This document shows positions 34,861-47,939 of a stretch of 64,000 bases of DNA, in pieces. Each line of letters starts with the position of its first letter. Within the stretch, counting starts at the first letter, position 1. This DNA is from Phascolomyces articulosus (lineage: Eukaryota > Mucoromycota > Mucoromycetes > Mucorales > Lichtheimiaceae): assembly GCA_025677815.1 (NCBI GenBank), contig JAIXMP010000021.1, positions 186,001 to 250,000 on the forward strand, written 5' to 3'. The notes under the pieces were generated by a model. That model ran no database searches and was not told the DNA's origin. It was given only the letters and a program-made list of their open reading frames with translations. Made by a program: the position numbers and the translations under genes.

Positions 34861-37084
34861 ATGACATCAGAAAGCATGAATTCTGCTATTAGAGACTTTT
34901 TATCTTCTTTAATCACTTCCAATGGTCATAATCCAGTTGTCACCACTGAATTGAGTTCAGATGCACAACAACAACAGCAACAACAACAGTTGTTACCAAT
35001 GCCACAAGAACAAGTACACTATCAACAACTGGAATTAGATCAGCAGCAACAAGAACAAGAATCACAAAAACAACCACAAATCCCTAATGGCATCAAACGT
35101 TCTCGTAGTCTAGAAGAGGATCCTTTGGAATCCACAAATGCCAAAAAGAAACATAAGGAAGATGAAAACTACAGCCACAATGATGATAATAGTCGAAATC
35201 ATAATGGTGGCAGCAGCAATAATAGCAGCAGAAGAGCAAGAGCAAGGCAAAAGCGAATTCGCACCCTTGAATTGGAACCAAGTACACGACTTATTGCTCG
35301 TCAACTACGTAACCTTTTACGCGAAGGAGAGATTCAACGTCATTTTGAAAAGTACGGTGAAGTACTTGAAGTAATATTGAAAAATGATGGCCAATATGGG
35401 TTTGTTCAATTTGCTGATGCTGAAACGTGCGCAGCTGCTGTTGAAGGTGAAAACAATAAATATTTACGTGGATGTCTTTTAAGTAGGTTGTTTTTCTGTT
35501 TTATTTATTTACAACGGATTTCAATAGCAATATCATAGGGAAAAATATGAATATACTGAAATTGAATCTATTTGTAAAATAATAACAGGACTGGAAGTAT
35601 GTCGCGGAAAGCCTTATGGTTACGATCGTCTATCAAGTTCTCATCGAGATGGTCGTTCTCGTAGTTCCTACGTACCGGACGATCGAAGAGACCGACAACG
35701 AGGACATCGTAGTGAATCCAATTATAGACGTAGCCGAGAGGATGATAGAAGTGATGAATATCGACCACGTTGTCGCATTAGCAGTAAAGACGATGATGAG
35801 GATGGTACTTCCTCTGTTCCCAAGCCTCAATCCGGCATTTTCACATCTTCATCCAAAAGAAAGGATTTTCCACTCCCACGTCGTTATGGCAGCAGTGTAC
35901 CTATTGTTCAAGTTATTGCAATGGGTGATGCAGACCGTCCCTTTATCAGTAATGTGGAAACATCTTTCAGAAGTCGTGGCACGTCTATTCATACTTTATT
36001 TTTACAACCTGATAGTGTTTCTCGTGATGCCATTGTGAAGCAAATGATTTATGAAGGTGTAAAGGCTGTCATTATTATCGAAAGAGGAATGGAAATCGAC
36101 CGTAAAATATATCTACAAGTTTTTCATCGTAATAATGGAGGAGAAACTGATGCTGTTCGATTTGATGGTACGGATGTTTTTTTTGAATATATTTATGTGA
36201 GAGAATATTAAACGAAGTAATATGTGCATGGATGTGTGTTTTGTGACCTTTCTCAATTCTTTTTTTTTCTTCTTTTCCCTTTCATCTTCCCTTTTTTCCT
36301 TCCTCTTTCCCTTTCCCACACTCCAGAATATGATAGTCTTGACATTGAGGATGCGATTGCAATTGTTCAACGTTCCCAACAAGCAACTATGTTTGTGCCT
36401 ACTACATTTGGTGCAAACACATTGATTCCTCCTGCCTATGGCTTTACTCCACAGTCTGCCCCACCCCCCCCTCTTTTCCCGCCTTTTGGATCATCTCTCC
36501 CTATGTTTTCTTCTGCTGCTACAGCTCCTACTCCCCAATCTAATCCATCAGGATTAAATATCAATAACAGTGATGCACTTGCTACTATTGTGAATCTTCT
36601 TCAGCCCCACTTGGGATCTTTTTCTACTTCATCACCAATTACCGCAAGAGGATCAAATGGTATTAGTAACAACGGTATGGACTCTTCTAATTCAGGTAGT
36701 GCTAGTGCTTTATTACAAGCACTTGGTTCATTAATTAACAATAATGCAGCTCAACAGCAGCAGCAACAACAGCAGCAGCAACAGCAAGCCATGATATTAC
36801 AACAATTGCTAACACAACTCTCTGGTGCAGGTAATACTACTCCTACTTCTTCACAAGGCAATGGTAATCCTTTCATGGCACCAACATCACTTCATAATAC
36901 CCCATCCCTTCCACCTTCTGTCCAAACTGGACAATCCCCCTTAATGCCTAGTGTGAATGAACTTGTAGGTAAAATCAATATGATTGCTCAACGAGTTCAA
37001 AATGGCAATGGCGATATTTTACATAATCAATCAACCTCTTCTTCCTCTCAGAATCATAATTCAGGTCAAAATAGGAAACGCTAG
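34861..37084 (+). CDS. Nab3-like RNA-binding protein (RRM plus Nab3-type C-terminal domain)
   Basis: Three exons (34861-35482, 35589-36167, 36327-37084) sum to 653 codons. In order: an N-terminal region rich in Gln and charged residues; an RRM (residues about 140-215: TRLIARQLRNLLREGEIQRH, YGEVLEVI, GQYGFVQFADAE); an Arg/Asp/Ser-rich linker; then a domain VPIVQVIAMGDADRPFISN, GTSIHTLFLQPD, GVKAVIIIERGMEID, ending VRFDEYDSLDIEDAIAIVQR. This last part follows the post-RRM domain of yeast Nab3 (its end there reads FDEY...DDAVAIF), also related to animal NCOA5. The C-terminus has proline and poly-Gln stretches and a hydrophobic Gln-rich segment (MILQQLLTQLSG), as in Nab3. Nab3 acts with Nrd1 and Sen1 in non-coding transcript termination in the nucleus. 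Confidence 0.8.
36749..36792 (+). repeat. CAG/CAA repeat encoding poly-Gln
   Basis: A run of about 13 glutamine codons lies in the last exon of the Nab3-like gene, next to the hydrophobic Gln-rich segment. In yeast Nab3 the comparable low-complexity tail supports self-assembly. Confidence 0.9.
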
Positions 37085-37550
37085 GCTGTCGTCGTAGTGT
37101 GATTACAAGGCTTATCACTTGAAAATTGTGTTTAGCCATTTTTCTTTTCATCTTTCTCAATCTCTCTTTCCCCTCTTATTTTCCTTTTTATGTTTAGTAT
37201 TTCTCTTAACTATTTTCATAATAATCATCCTTTTATTAAGTATTTCTACTTTCCTATCCCCCATCTTTACTCTATCTCTTGTTCATTCATTGGATCTGTA
37301 TAATACATTACTTCCCTAAAGCTTGTTCCTCTTACATCACCTCCAATACTATTTAGCATAAAAACGGCTATTTATAATATATATATATATATATATAATA
37401 TACTTATCATAATATATACTTGATGGATTATGTATGTACAGATTTCTGCTCTTGTACTGATTGGAAAATCTGTGTTAAACAATAAGAACCTTATGCTGAG
37501 TTGTTTGGTACAGAACTAATTTATTCTTTCTTTTCCTTACCCCATTCAAT
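37085..37550. other. Intergenic: Nab3-like 3' UTR and MED31 promoter
   Basis: A pyrimidine-rich stretch is followed by a TA repeat (about 37376-37398). No coding signal. Confidence 0.5.
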
Positions 37551-38191
37551 ATGACACCACCACCTCAACAACCACCCAATGAAAAAGATGATCAAGAACG
37601 ATTTCAGATGGAATTGGAGTTTATACAATGTTTATCAAATCCATGGTACCTCAATCGTAAGATTTAATTGAAATTTTGTTACACTGTTATTGTCTTGTGC
37701 AGATCCAAGCACGTAAACACCTTTTGTTAATTCAATATTTGTTCATACAACAGATTTAGCACAACAACAATACTTTAAAGACGAAGCATTCCTTAATTAC
37801 TTGGAATATCTACAATATTGGAAACAACCTGAGTATGCAAAATTCGTAGTGTGAGTCATTTCTTTTACGATCGAACATATATTGTATAATTAAAATATTA
37901 ATAATAAGAAATTAAATTTCATCAATGCTGGTTACGCGCGTTTATTTCTTTAGATACCCACACGCTTTACATTTTCTGGATCTTTTACAACACGCACAAT
38001 TCAGAGATCATATTACTACATCCGAAAATACCCAAGAAGTTCATCGTATGCAATATTATCATTGGATGTACTTACGTAACTCTGTTCCTTCAAAAGATCA
38101 AACACAGGCTCAACCGTCACAACAGACGCAACAGCAGTTACCACAAACACAGCAACAGCCTCCACAACCTCAAACACAACAACAAGCATAG
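37551..38191 (+). CDS. MED31: Mediator complex subunit 31 (MED31/SOH1)
   Basis: Three exons (37551-37656, 37754-37850, 37954-38191) sum to 147 codons. MED31 is a small, highly conserved subunit of the Mediator middle module, which bridges activators and RNA polymerase II. The signature blocks are all present: RFQMELEFIQCLSNPWYLNH, LAQQQYFKDEAFLNYLEYLQ, YWKQPEYAKFVVYPHALHFL and DLLQHAQFRDHI. The C-terminal 35 residues are a Gln/Pro/Thr-rich tail (TQQQLPQTQQQPP) that goes beyond the conserved core and is common in fungal orthologues. The start is the only ATG before the core. The gene converges on the xylulokinase gene with a 190-bp gap. Confidence 0.97.
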
Positions 38192-38379
38192 CGTTAGTAC
38201 TAAATAATTTAATACATAAGATTGAAACATTCGTCTGCTTTTGTATTATCGTCATCGTTATCATTCATTGTCACCACCGCCATCACTGTCATTATCATCA
38301 ACATTTATAAAACAGCACTTATAATAATAATAAAAACACATAGAAAAGACTAAACAAAACGAGTCATTATTAATTTTTT

Positions 38380-40265
<1,886 letters not shown>

Positions 40266-40904
40266 ATTGGTATTGTTATTAGGGAAGAAATAAAATTAAA
40301 AATGGAGAAAGAAGAGCCTTTGTTTTTGGTACCTAGTCGCCTCTTTTTCTTTTTTACTTTACTTTTTCATCCTGCACATTCCAAAAATGGATAATAATCC
40401 GTTTTATTCCAGCAATTGTCTCAAAGAAATAGCCCGATTGGAGTTTCCCGGATGACTTTTAATCGACTTGATTCAACTAGTCATTCCTCGAAAGTTTTAT
40501 CTATTTGTACTATGAAGCTATTAGTTGAACATTATATCAATAAATAAGTAAGATCAAAGATGAACCTTAAATCTTCATAAGAATGAGATTACTAGAATTA
40601 TAGATTGGTACGACAATGATATTTTAAAGGAAAAAAAGCAATAATGTAAATAAATTGATCCGTTTACACACTACCACCATACCTGGACGTATATGAATAA
40701 CAGGAGTATTTCCTTTATTATTATATATATTACATGTATAAATACGATGAAAACTCATCATAAGTTTGCTTTTTCCTTTTAGTTTGTTGATATTAAATTG
40801 GAAGATTACACATGACTAGACCTCCTTGTTGTTAAGTGTAAAGTAAAGATACATCTAAGAAAAGTATAATATAGTCTTAATTATATAAAGCATAGGTACG
40901 TATT
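40266..40904. other. Intergenic, xylulokinase promoter side
   Basis: AT-rich. The first 150 bases (pyrimidine-rich on the minus strand) are probably the xylulokinase leader. No coding signal. Confidence 0.5.
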
Positions 40905-41045
40905 ATGCTGTCTAGAGTAAAAGAGCTTTATGGGGCAGAGATATTATGGCATACCATCTCTGGGGAGTACAAGAGGTATTTGACACTAAGATTGCATGAG
41001 AAAGAAAAGCTACCTTCTGAATTTATTTTTTCAAGTAGTAAATGA
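40905..41045 (+). CDS. Orphan 46-codon ORF resembling an annexin-repeat end
   Basis: This frame runs MLSRVKELYGAEILWHTISG, EYKRYLTLRLHEKEKLPSEF, then IFSSSK and a stop. It is preceded by an AAGCATAG acceptor (exon could start at 40896). The Y-LYG--L---I-GEY---L pattern resembles the last helices of an annexin repeat. No upstream exon with matching phase was found. It may be the final exon of a lost or unrecognised gene, a relic, or chance. Confidence 0.3.
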   Translation: MLSRVKELYGAEILWHTISGEYKRYLTLRLHEKEKLPSEFIFSSSK

Positions 41046-41845
41046 TGTATATCTTTATAATAATGGGTAGTTTATGTTTATGTAAAACCATCTTACTATG
41101 ATTTACTATAAATAAAGTTTCCTGCTTTAGGAAACATCTCAATGGAGATAAAAATTTTGTTTAATAAAACTGTTGGGTATATAACCCTTAATTTTACATT
41201 TATTTAGTGCAGAGTATTTATTATAGTTCAATTTTTTTTGACACGTTCTTTTTTCCAACTCAATAATTGATGCTATACATTTTCCTTGATAATTATATAA
41301 AAATTAAAGGCTGAGACTATTATTATTATTATTCTATATCCAATGCTAGCTACTTGTATTATATAATTTATAGGAATCACCCATCACCTAATAATTTATG
41401 TTCGGATTACATATAAAATAATATTATATACAATCACAATCTTTTCACAGTAGTACTTTGGGTGTTTTAATAGATATAATTATCATTTGAAAGGAAGCCA
41501 AATTATCAGACTCCCTCTTTTACAGGTATATGCCGCTCTTGATAGGAAATTTTAAATCGATTGATTATAGTCTTGCCAAGGCTAGAGATTAGCTTGCCAA
41601 GTTGGCACCAAGCTACGAGCTACGCACGAAGCACAAACGCGAGATTTAAAAATCCGCAAAAGTAAAACGGTTATGTGCCACGTTGTTACGGAAACCCTCT
41701 TTTCTTTCCTCTCTCTCCCCGCACAATATATACACACACACGTAACGCAATAATACCGCCCAAACCATCTTGGAAACCAACAAAAAAGGGCTCTCTCTAT
41801 CGAAATTATATTTTGAATAACGTACATCGATTCATATCGTAGATA
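41046..41845. other. Intergenic: GGA gene promoter
   Basis: AT-rich, then a slightly GC-richer block (about 41575-41770) just upstream of the GGA start that is probably the promoter. No supported gene. Confidence 0.5.
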
Positions 41846-44669
41846 ATGTCGTCACCAATACAAGAATTCATTGGTAATTATTTTACGACTCTATTTTTTT
41901 TCTTCTATTTAAAGGAGATTTATTCTACTCTATGTTATAAGTATAACTATTTACTTATATATATATATATATATGCTCAAATAAACTTTATATTATTTTA
42001 TCCATATATTGAAAATAGACGGTGCTTGCAGTCCTTCACGATATGAGCCAGACTTGGCATTAAATCTCGAGATTTGCGAAATGATTAACAAGAAACAAGC
42101 CAATGCGTAAGTTTCCTAATAGAGCAAGAGTAAACAGATATAAGGGGATAAAACTAACATAGATAGCAATATACCAGTCCTCGAGAAGCCGCCACTGCCA
42201 TAGTTCAGCATATTAATAGCAAGAATTTGAATCAAGCTATGTTAGCATTAACGGTAAATATATTGAAAAAGAAAAGGGCTGGAATAAAAAAAAAGATATC
42301 TAGATATTGGAAGGATAAAAGGAACTTAACGCGATGATAAATTCGACTTGGATTAGCTTTTGGATAACTGCGTTAAGAATTGTGGATATCCATTTCATTT
42401 ACAAATTGCCACAAAAGAGTTCTTGAATGAACTTGTACGAAAATTCCCTGAGCGACCTGCTGTAAGTAATTACAGATAATATATGCAAGGTTCTTTGTTT
42501 CGATTTGTTTATAATAACAATAGGGCCTATTTTTTTTTATCTAATTAGCCATTTCCAAACCCAGTGATCCAACGTATATTGTACATGGTGAAAGAATGGA
42601 AAGTTGCATTGGCAGATATGTCTCGACATAAGGATGATTTGGTTCATATCAAGGACATGTATCGATTGTTGCGATTTAAAGGTAATCAATGAAAAGGAGA
42701 GGAAAAGAAATTGAGAGATAGAGAAGACCTTTGGTTATTATCTTTAAAATATGATTCATATTTATTAATTGCAAATTACATGTACATATAAAAGGCTATC
42801 GTTTCCCAGAACTGAAAGATTCTTCCGTTGCAGCATTGGCACCCTCTCAATCATTGAAATCAGCTGAAGAATTGGAAGAGGAGGACCGTGTAGCACAATC
42901 AGCGGTAAAAGAAATGGAGTGGTCTTTTTTTTTTTATTGTTTTCCAGTTTTTTTTTCCCTTGATTCTTAATATAAGCTTCTAACATGTGTAACATTCTCC
43001 TAATATACAATTAGAAATTGCAAGAACTTATTCGAAGAGGCAGACCACAAGATCTTGTAGAAGCTAATCAGCTTATGAAAGTGATGTCTGGTTATGTAAG
43101 CATCTAAAATAACGAATATAAACGTGAAAATGGTTAAAGATTATACTATCCAAGGGTAGAATGATACTCATTTATATAATAATAACAATAACAAAAAAAA
43201 CTAACCGATCAAAAATGGGATGATGTATATAGGATCAACGACAACGCCCCAACTATAAACAAAAGTTTGAAGATGAGCTACACAAAATTCAAGAAAAAGT
43301 CATTTTGTTGTACGAAATGCTTGAAAATATACGACCTGGGGAACAAATAACACGAAATGATACCTTGATGGAGCTTAAGAATTCAAGTGCTGGGGCCCAA
43401 CCTAAAATCCAAAAAATGATTCAAGAAGAAGAGGATCCTGAAAAAATTGGTAAAGAAAACAAAAAGGAACTTTTTTCGGAGGGTCTTGTTTACTGATGAG
43501 GATATATATATATTTATTAGAAAATCTATTAACTTTAAATGATATGATCAATAATGCCATGTCTAAATTTGCCGATGTTGCCAAGGGCTTGTACGATACA
43601 CATTATGAAATTAGTGGAAAACCACCAACACCTACTGAAGGAGCAGAGGAACCACGTCAAGCAATTAGTTTGATTGATTTGGATGATGGTCCTACCTCTA
43701 CTACATCATCACAGCAACTATCATCTGGTGGGGCACAACAACCACAAGTCAATGTTTTGGATGAACTTAGCGATATATTTGGCACCAGTGCTACGATATC
43801 AACCCCGCCTATTCAACAACAACAACAATCCTCACCTCAACAACAACAACTGGTTGACCCACTTGCGTTTTTGAACTCTACATCCTCATCTTCTCCTGCT
43901 CATTCAAACACCTCTTCCTCACTCGCAGTGAATGCACTTCCTCCTCCTCCAATTGTTTCTCCCACTTTGTCCTCATCATCCATAGGTACACCTAGCGCAA
44001 GCCATCAACAAATTCAAGAAAATTTGCCAACACAAGCTAACAATGGCAATATTATAAAACATGATCCTAGTAAGTAATATATGCCTCATATTAAATTATG
44101 AAAAGAAAAAGATGACATAGAGAGATACTTACATCATTTGCTACTATTACCTTGATAGTCGAGTTGGTAAATAAGAATGGATTAAAGATTACCTTTGAAG
44201 TTGTTCAAAATGAAGCCATCTGGCGGTTGAAGGCATTCTTCTCCAATCAATCCACGGCACCCATGGAACAAATCGTACTTCGATTAGCTGCACCCAAGGT
44301 AATAGGAAAGAAAATGAACAAATAGAATAAAGAAAAAAAAATAATGATTACTGATAGTGAGCGGGAGGGTGTTCTTTATGCACATTCAACTAAAAAAAAC
44401 ATGTCATGTATAGTCAATGCAATTGAAAATGGAACCACAGTCAGCCGAAGTGATTGCACCTAAATCTGATAATTCAGTAACACAAATGATTACAATAAAT
44501 AATCCAAATAAGGTACTTTTTCTTCTTCTTTTATTCCTTATACAATTTGGATGGATTCAACTTATTCATTTTATTTATAAATATGTAGGAACCATTACGG
44601 TTGAGGTATAAAGTAACCTATCAACAATTTGGTGTAGACATGGAACAATCTGGAGATTATCATGCTTAA
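41846..44669 (+). CDS. GGA clathrin adaptor (VHS-GAT-GAE)
   Basis: About nine exons. It is an ARF-dependent monomeric clathrin adaptor for sorting from the trans-Golgi to endosomes. The VHS domain spans residues about 10-150 (CSPSRYEPDLALNLEICEMI, LNQAMLALTLLDNCVKNCGY, then FHLQIATKEFLNELVRKFP and RILYMVKEWKVAL). The GAT region follows (LQELIRRGRPQDLVEANQLM, KVMSGYDQRQRPNY, VILLYEMLENIRPGEQI, LTLNDMINNAMSKFADV). The hinge contains LIDLDD, which fits a clathrin-box motif, and is Gln/Ser/Pro-rich. The GAE domain closes the protein (NKNGLKITFEVVQNEAIWRL, TQMITINNPNKEPLRLRYKV, TYQQFGVDMEQSGDY). All domains are in order and complete. The first exon codes for only nine residues plus one base (41846-41873). 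Confidence 0.96.
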
Positions 44670-44786
44670 AAAAATAATAAAATCTTACAGAATCTGTGCA
44701 TATATATAAATAATAATAAATTTGTTCCTATTATTGATTTTTTGTGGATATGTATGTCTCAACAAAAAAAGCGTGTGTGAGTTTAT

Positions 44787-47523
44787 TTATATTTTTAACC
44801 AATGGGTAGCATTCCAATGATGAACGAGTTGTTTTGCTTCATATATATAGCCATGCTCAACGAGCACCATAGTGACACCCCTTATGGCTGAATGTAATGC
44901 AGAGCTGATCCAAGATTGTTTGATATCTGTATGTTCACCAATAAAAACAAACCCTTGGGTATAATCCTGGAAATAGGATGAAAAGAATAATTTACGCTGA
45001 CCAGGAGATGGATCAGCCCAAGCGCACCCTGCATATTTTGTTTGACCCCAACATTTACGTGCATATCGTCCTGTATATTGCTCTTGAACTATAGCATCTC
45101 CATGGAGCTCTTGTATGTATTCCAAAACTTGTCCAATATGTTCTTCTTCAGTCAAGAATGAAAAGCGTGTACGTTTATCGTTTGCATAACTAGCAATCAT
45201 CAATCCAGGTTGTTGCTGTTGTCCAGGAACATTCTCATTATTGTTGCCTGCTGTAGTTACAACAGTTGGATAACATACAAGACCAATAGGCAGATCAGTA
45301 CTATCACAACCACCAAGAATTGGTTTTTCGTAATATTGCCAAAAAGGTGTTTTGAATTCCAATATGACTTTGCAAGAATCCCCATGTTCCAAATTTTGTA
45401 TGGCTCGTTTTAAAGTGTACGGCAATTCTATATTATAAACGTTAATAGTAGATGTAAAATGCATCAGTCTATATGTATGACATTATCCAGTACTTTGCAT
45501 CCAATAATATATATTTGCATAATCAGTTCCACGTTTTGGTTCACATTATGTATACCTCGAGGCAAATGCCATGATCTCAATAATATAAATGGCACGGAAA
45601 CAATCACATTATCATAAGCTCGTTGTTTGTATACTTGATCTAATGCATGAGTTTTCCATTGAACGGATACTTTCTTACTTGTGCTATTATGATTGTTGCA
45701 GCCATGGCGCTGATTTATGTATTCAAGCTTTGATACTTTTATATTATAATTAATCTTGTCTTCAAGGATAGGAAGAAAGGCATTAGGAAATCGTGACATC
45801 CCACCACGAATTGTGCGCCATTCGTATGTTTTTTCATGAAAAAACATATCATACATATTGGTCCATAGTTCAGGATATCTGGATGCTCCCAAATGATATT
45901 CTGTCGCATTCAAACTGACATTCATATGATTATGGAGCCAATCCTGTTCCGACCATTCACCATAACCCTTTTCTATTGTTTGCTTTTAATATATAACAAC
46001 ATATGTTATTAGAAATAGTTTTTAAGTTTAACTAGTGCAAAATGACAATGTCTTTATATATAGATATATAAAACATGCTTTACCCTATAAGCTTCAAAAA
46101 GATCCGTTGCCATAGAATCCATCCATGAATCACTAAGAAATTGTTCAGTTGCATTATTCACTTCATAAACTAGGTCGAAAGGATCTCCCGGAGGAATAGA
46201 TGAATTAAACATCGTTCTCAAATCGCCTTTTGTTGGCACTTGTCCGTTTTCAAGCCGAAAGCCATTATAATAAACCAAGTTACTATTGTTATTTTTTAAT
46301 TGTTTTTGGTACCTCACGTTATTATTATCCTATTTATACTTAACATCATACTTACTTATCAGTCGATTGTTTCCATGGAACGAAATCTATCCGATATGTT
46401 TCATTGTGTTGATTTTGTTCATCAAGCTCTTTAGCCAATTGAAACACAACAGCCTGGTCTTTTAATGGCAATATTTTATTTTTGTGTTTAGATGTATAAG
46501 GAATCCTCATTGCCCCAAGTTCTTGATAGTGAACTGCAGAGTCGTCAAAATATACTGTTTGAATACGTCTATTACATATCGTATATGTTTAGAATAAATG
46601 TACTATTATATATACAGCAGTCATTATATTTTTTCGCATATTTATACCCTCCAACTCGATCACTGGCTTCAAGGATTTCATAATTTGTAAAACCAGCTTG
46701 CTCCAGTAAGTAAGCGCTAAATAGGCCAGCAGCACCGGCTCCAATGATACCAATTTCTTGGTGGCAGCAATATCGGGTGAAATTATGGATACATTTAATA
46801 ATATATTTGTTAAAATTAATAATAACACATGCTTTCGTGCATGTTTGTTTGGGCGAAATAAACTATGACATTCATACTTTTCTTTTTTTTAGAGTCATCA
46901 TCCACGGCGTAAATCTTCTGCCAATTATCACTGTTTGCTTGGTAGTGATATTGCTTTGCATTAAAATAGAATCCATCCTTTATATTATGATGATTGGATG
47001 GTTGCTGCAATTGTGGTTTTTGGATTTGTCCTGATACTGGATACATTTCACTCTGTGCAATGATGACGGAATCTTGTGTTACAAAAAGACATCCATTTTT
47101 ATATGGTATGTCTGATGGAATTGCCCATACATATCGATGTGTTATCTCTGTTATTTTACCCAGAAACATCAAGCTTCTATTGTCATTGCTGTTATCTACA
47201 TTCCAATGATCATCATCCAGAGTATGTATGCCTTGTATTTTTATACGATTGCATGGACCAAAGTTCATTAAAAACGCCGTGTTACTGGTGCTATTATTCT
47301 TGGAGGTCATATGGTCATTAGGAGCGTTGAACTCCACAAAAATGTTTGTCAAAGAACCAGATTCCACTATTTTCTCTTGTAAATAGACTCGTGAAGGTCC
47401 ATAATTTTTACTTGCGGAGACATATAAAAATGACCCATATATTTTCATAATATATGATAATGTAAATAAAAATAAAACGAAGGATATAATATCACTCATG
47501 ATGATAAATGTGGAGCGCGTCAT
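44787..47523 (-). CDS. Flavin amine oxidase (L-amino-acid-oxidase-like) with long N-terminal extension
   Basis: Several exons give roughly 800 residues. The start is MTRSTFIIMSDIISFVLFLF (a second ATG at 47499 is possible), whose hydrophobic stretch suggests a signal peptide or anchor. About 220 residues of unrecognised, possibly extracytoplasmic domain follow (many N-x-S/T sites). The FAD Rossmann motif IGIIGAGAAGLFSAYLLEQA is joined across an A|AA splice, followed by EILEASDRVGG. ELWTNMYDMFFHEKTYEWRT, IRGGMSRFPNAFLP, DNVIVSVPF and GFVFIGEHTDIKQSWISSAL (second FAD-binding block), then HSAIRGV, define the amino-oxidase fold. The family oxidises amino acids or amines to release ammonia and hydrogen peroxide. 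Substrate cannot be told. Adjacent genes give no pathway hint. Confidence 0.88.
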
Positions 47524-47939
47524 TAAAGATAGAACTGAAAAGAAGAATGGATATTTGTGTGTGTGAAAAAAATAAAAAAAAAGGTACATTTTTATTTGTT
47601 GTTTGAAACGCAGGCTTTTATGATCAACAATTTACAAATTTGGGATAAATATTTCCATGGAGAGTTTTATCTTGGATTAGTTAGACATTTTGTTATGAAA
47701 TAAGTATTGTTGAACAAGTATGCAGACGCAAGAAGAAACTTATTGATAGAATCAATAAAATGCAATGTATTTTTTCTTGAAGTATATTTGTAACAATGAA
47801 TGGAATTAATTAAAACAAGGATTATTTTTTCAATAAGCGAATAGAATTGGAAGAGAGAATAAAACCTTATTTATCCATCTTAGTGATAAATAATCAATGC
47901 ATTAGAGGTAGAAGGTATTTAGTTTTTTACAGCATGCGG
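47524..47939. other. Intergenic
   Basis: About 400 bp between two minus-strand genes: promoter of the amine oxidase gene and 3' UTR of the casein kinase gene. No coding signal. Confidence 0.5.

Noticed and set aside
41582..41827. 81-codon minus-strand frame
   Set aside because: It falls in the GGA promoter and looks like chance (Cys/Arg-rich, no domain).
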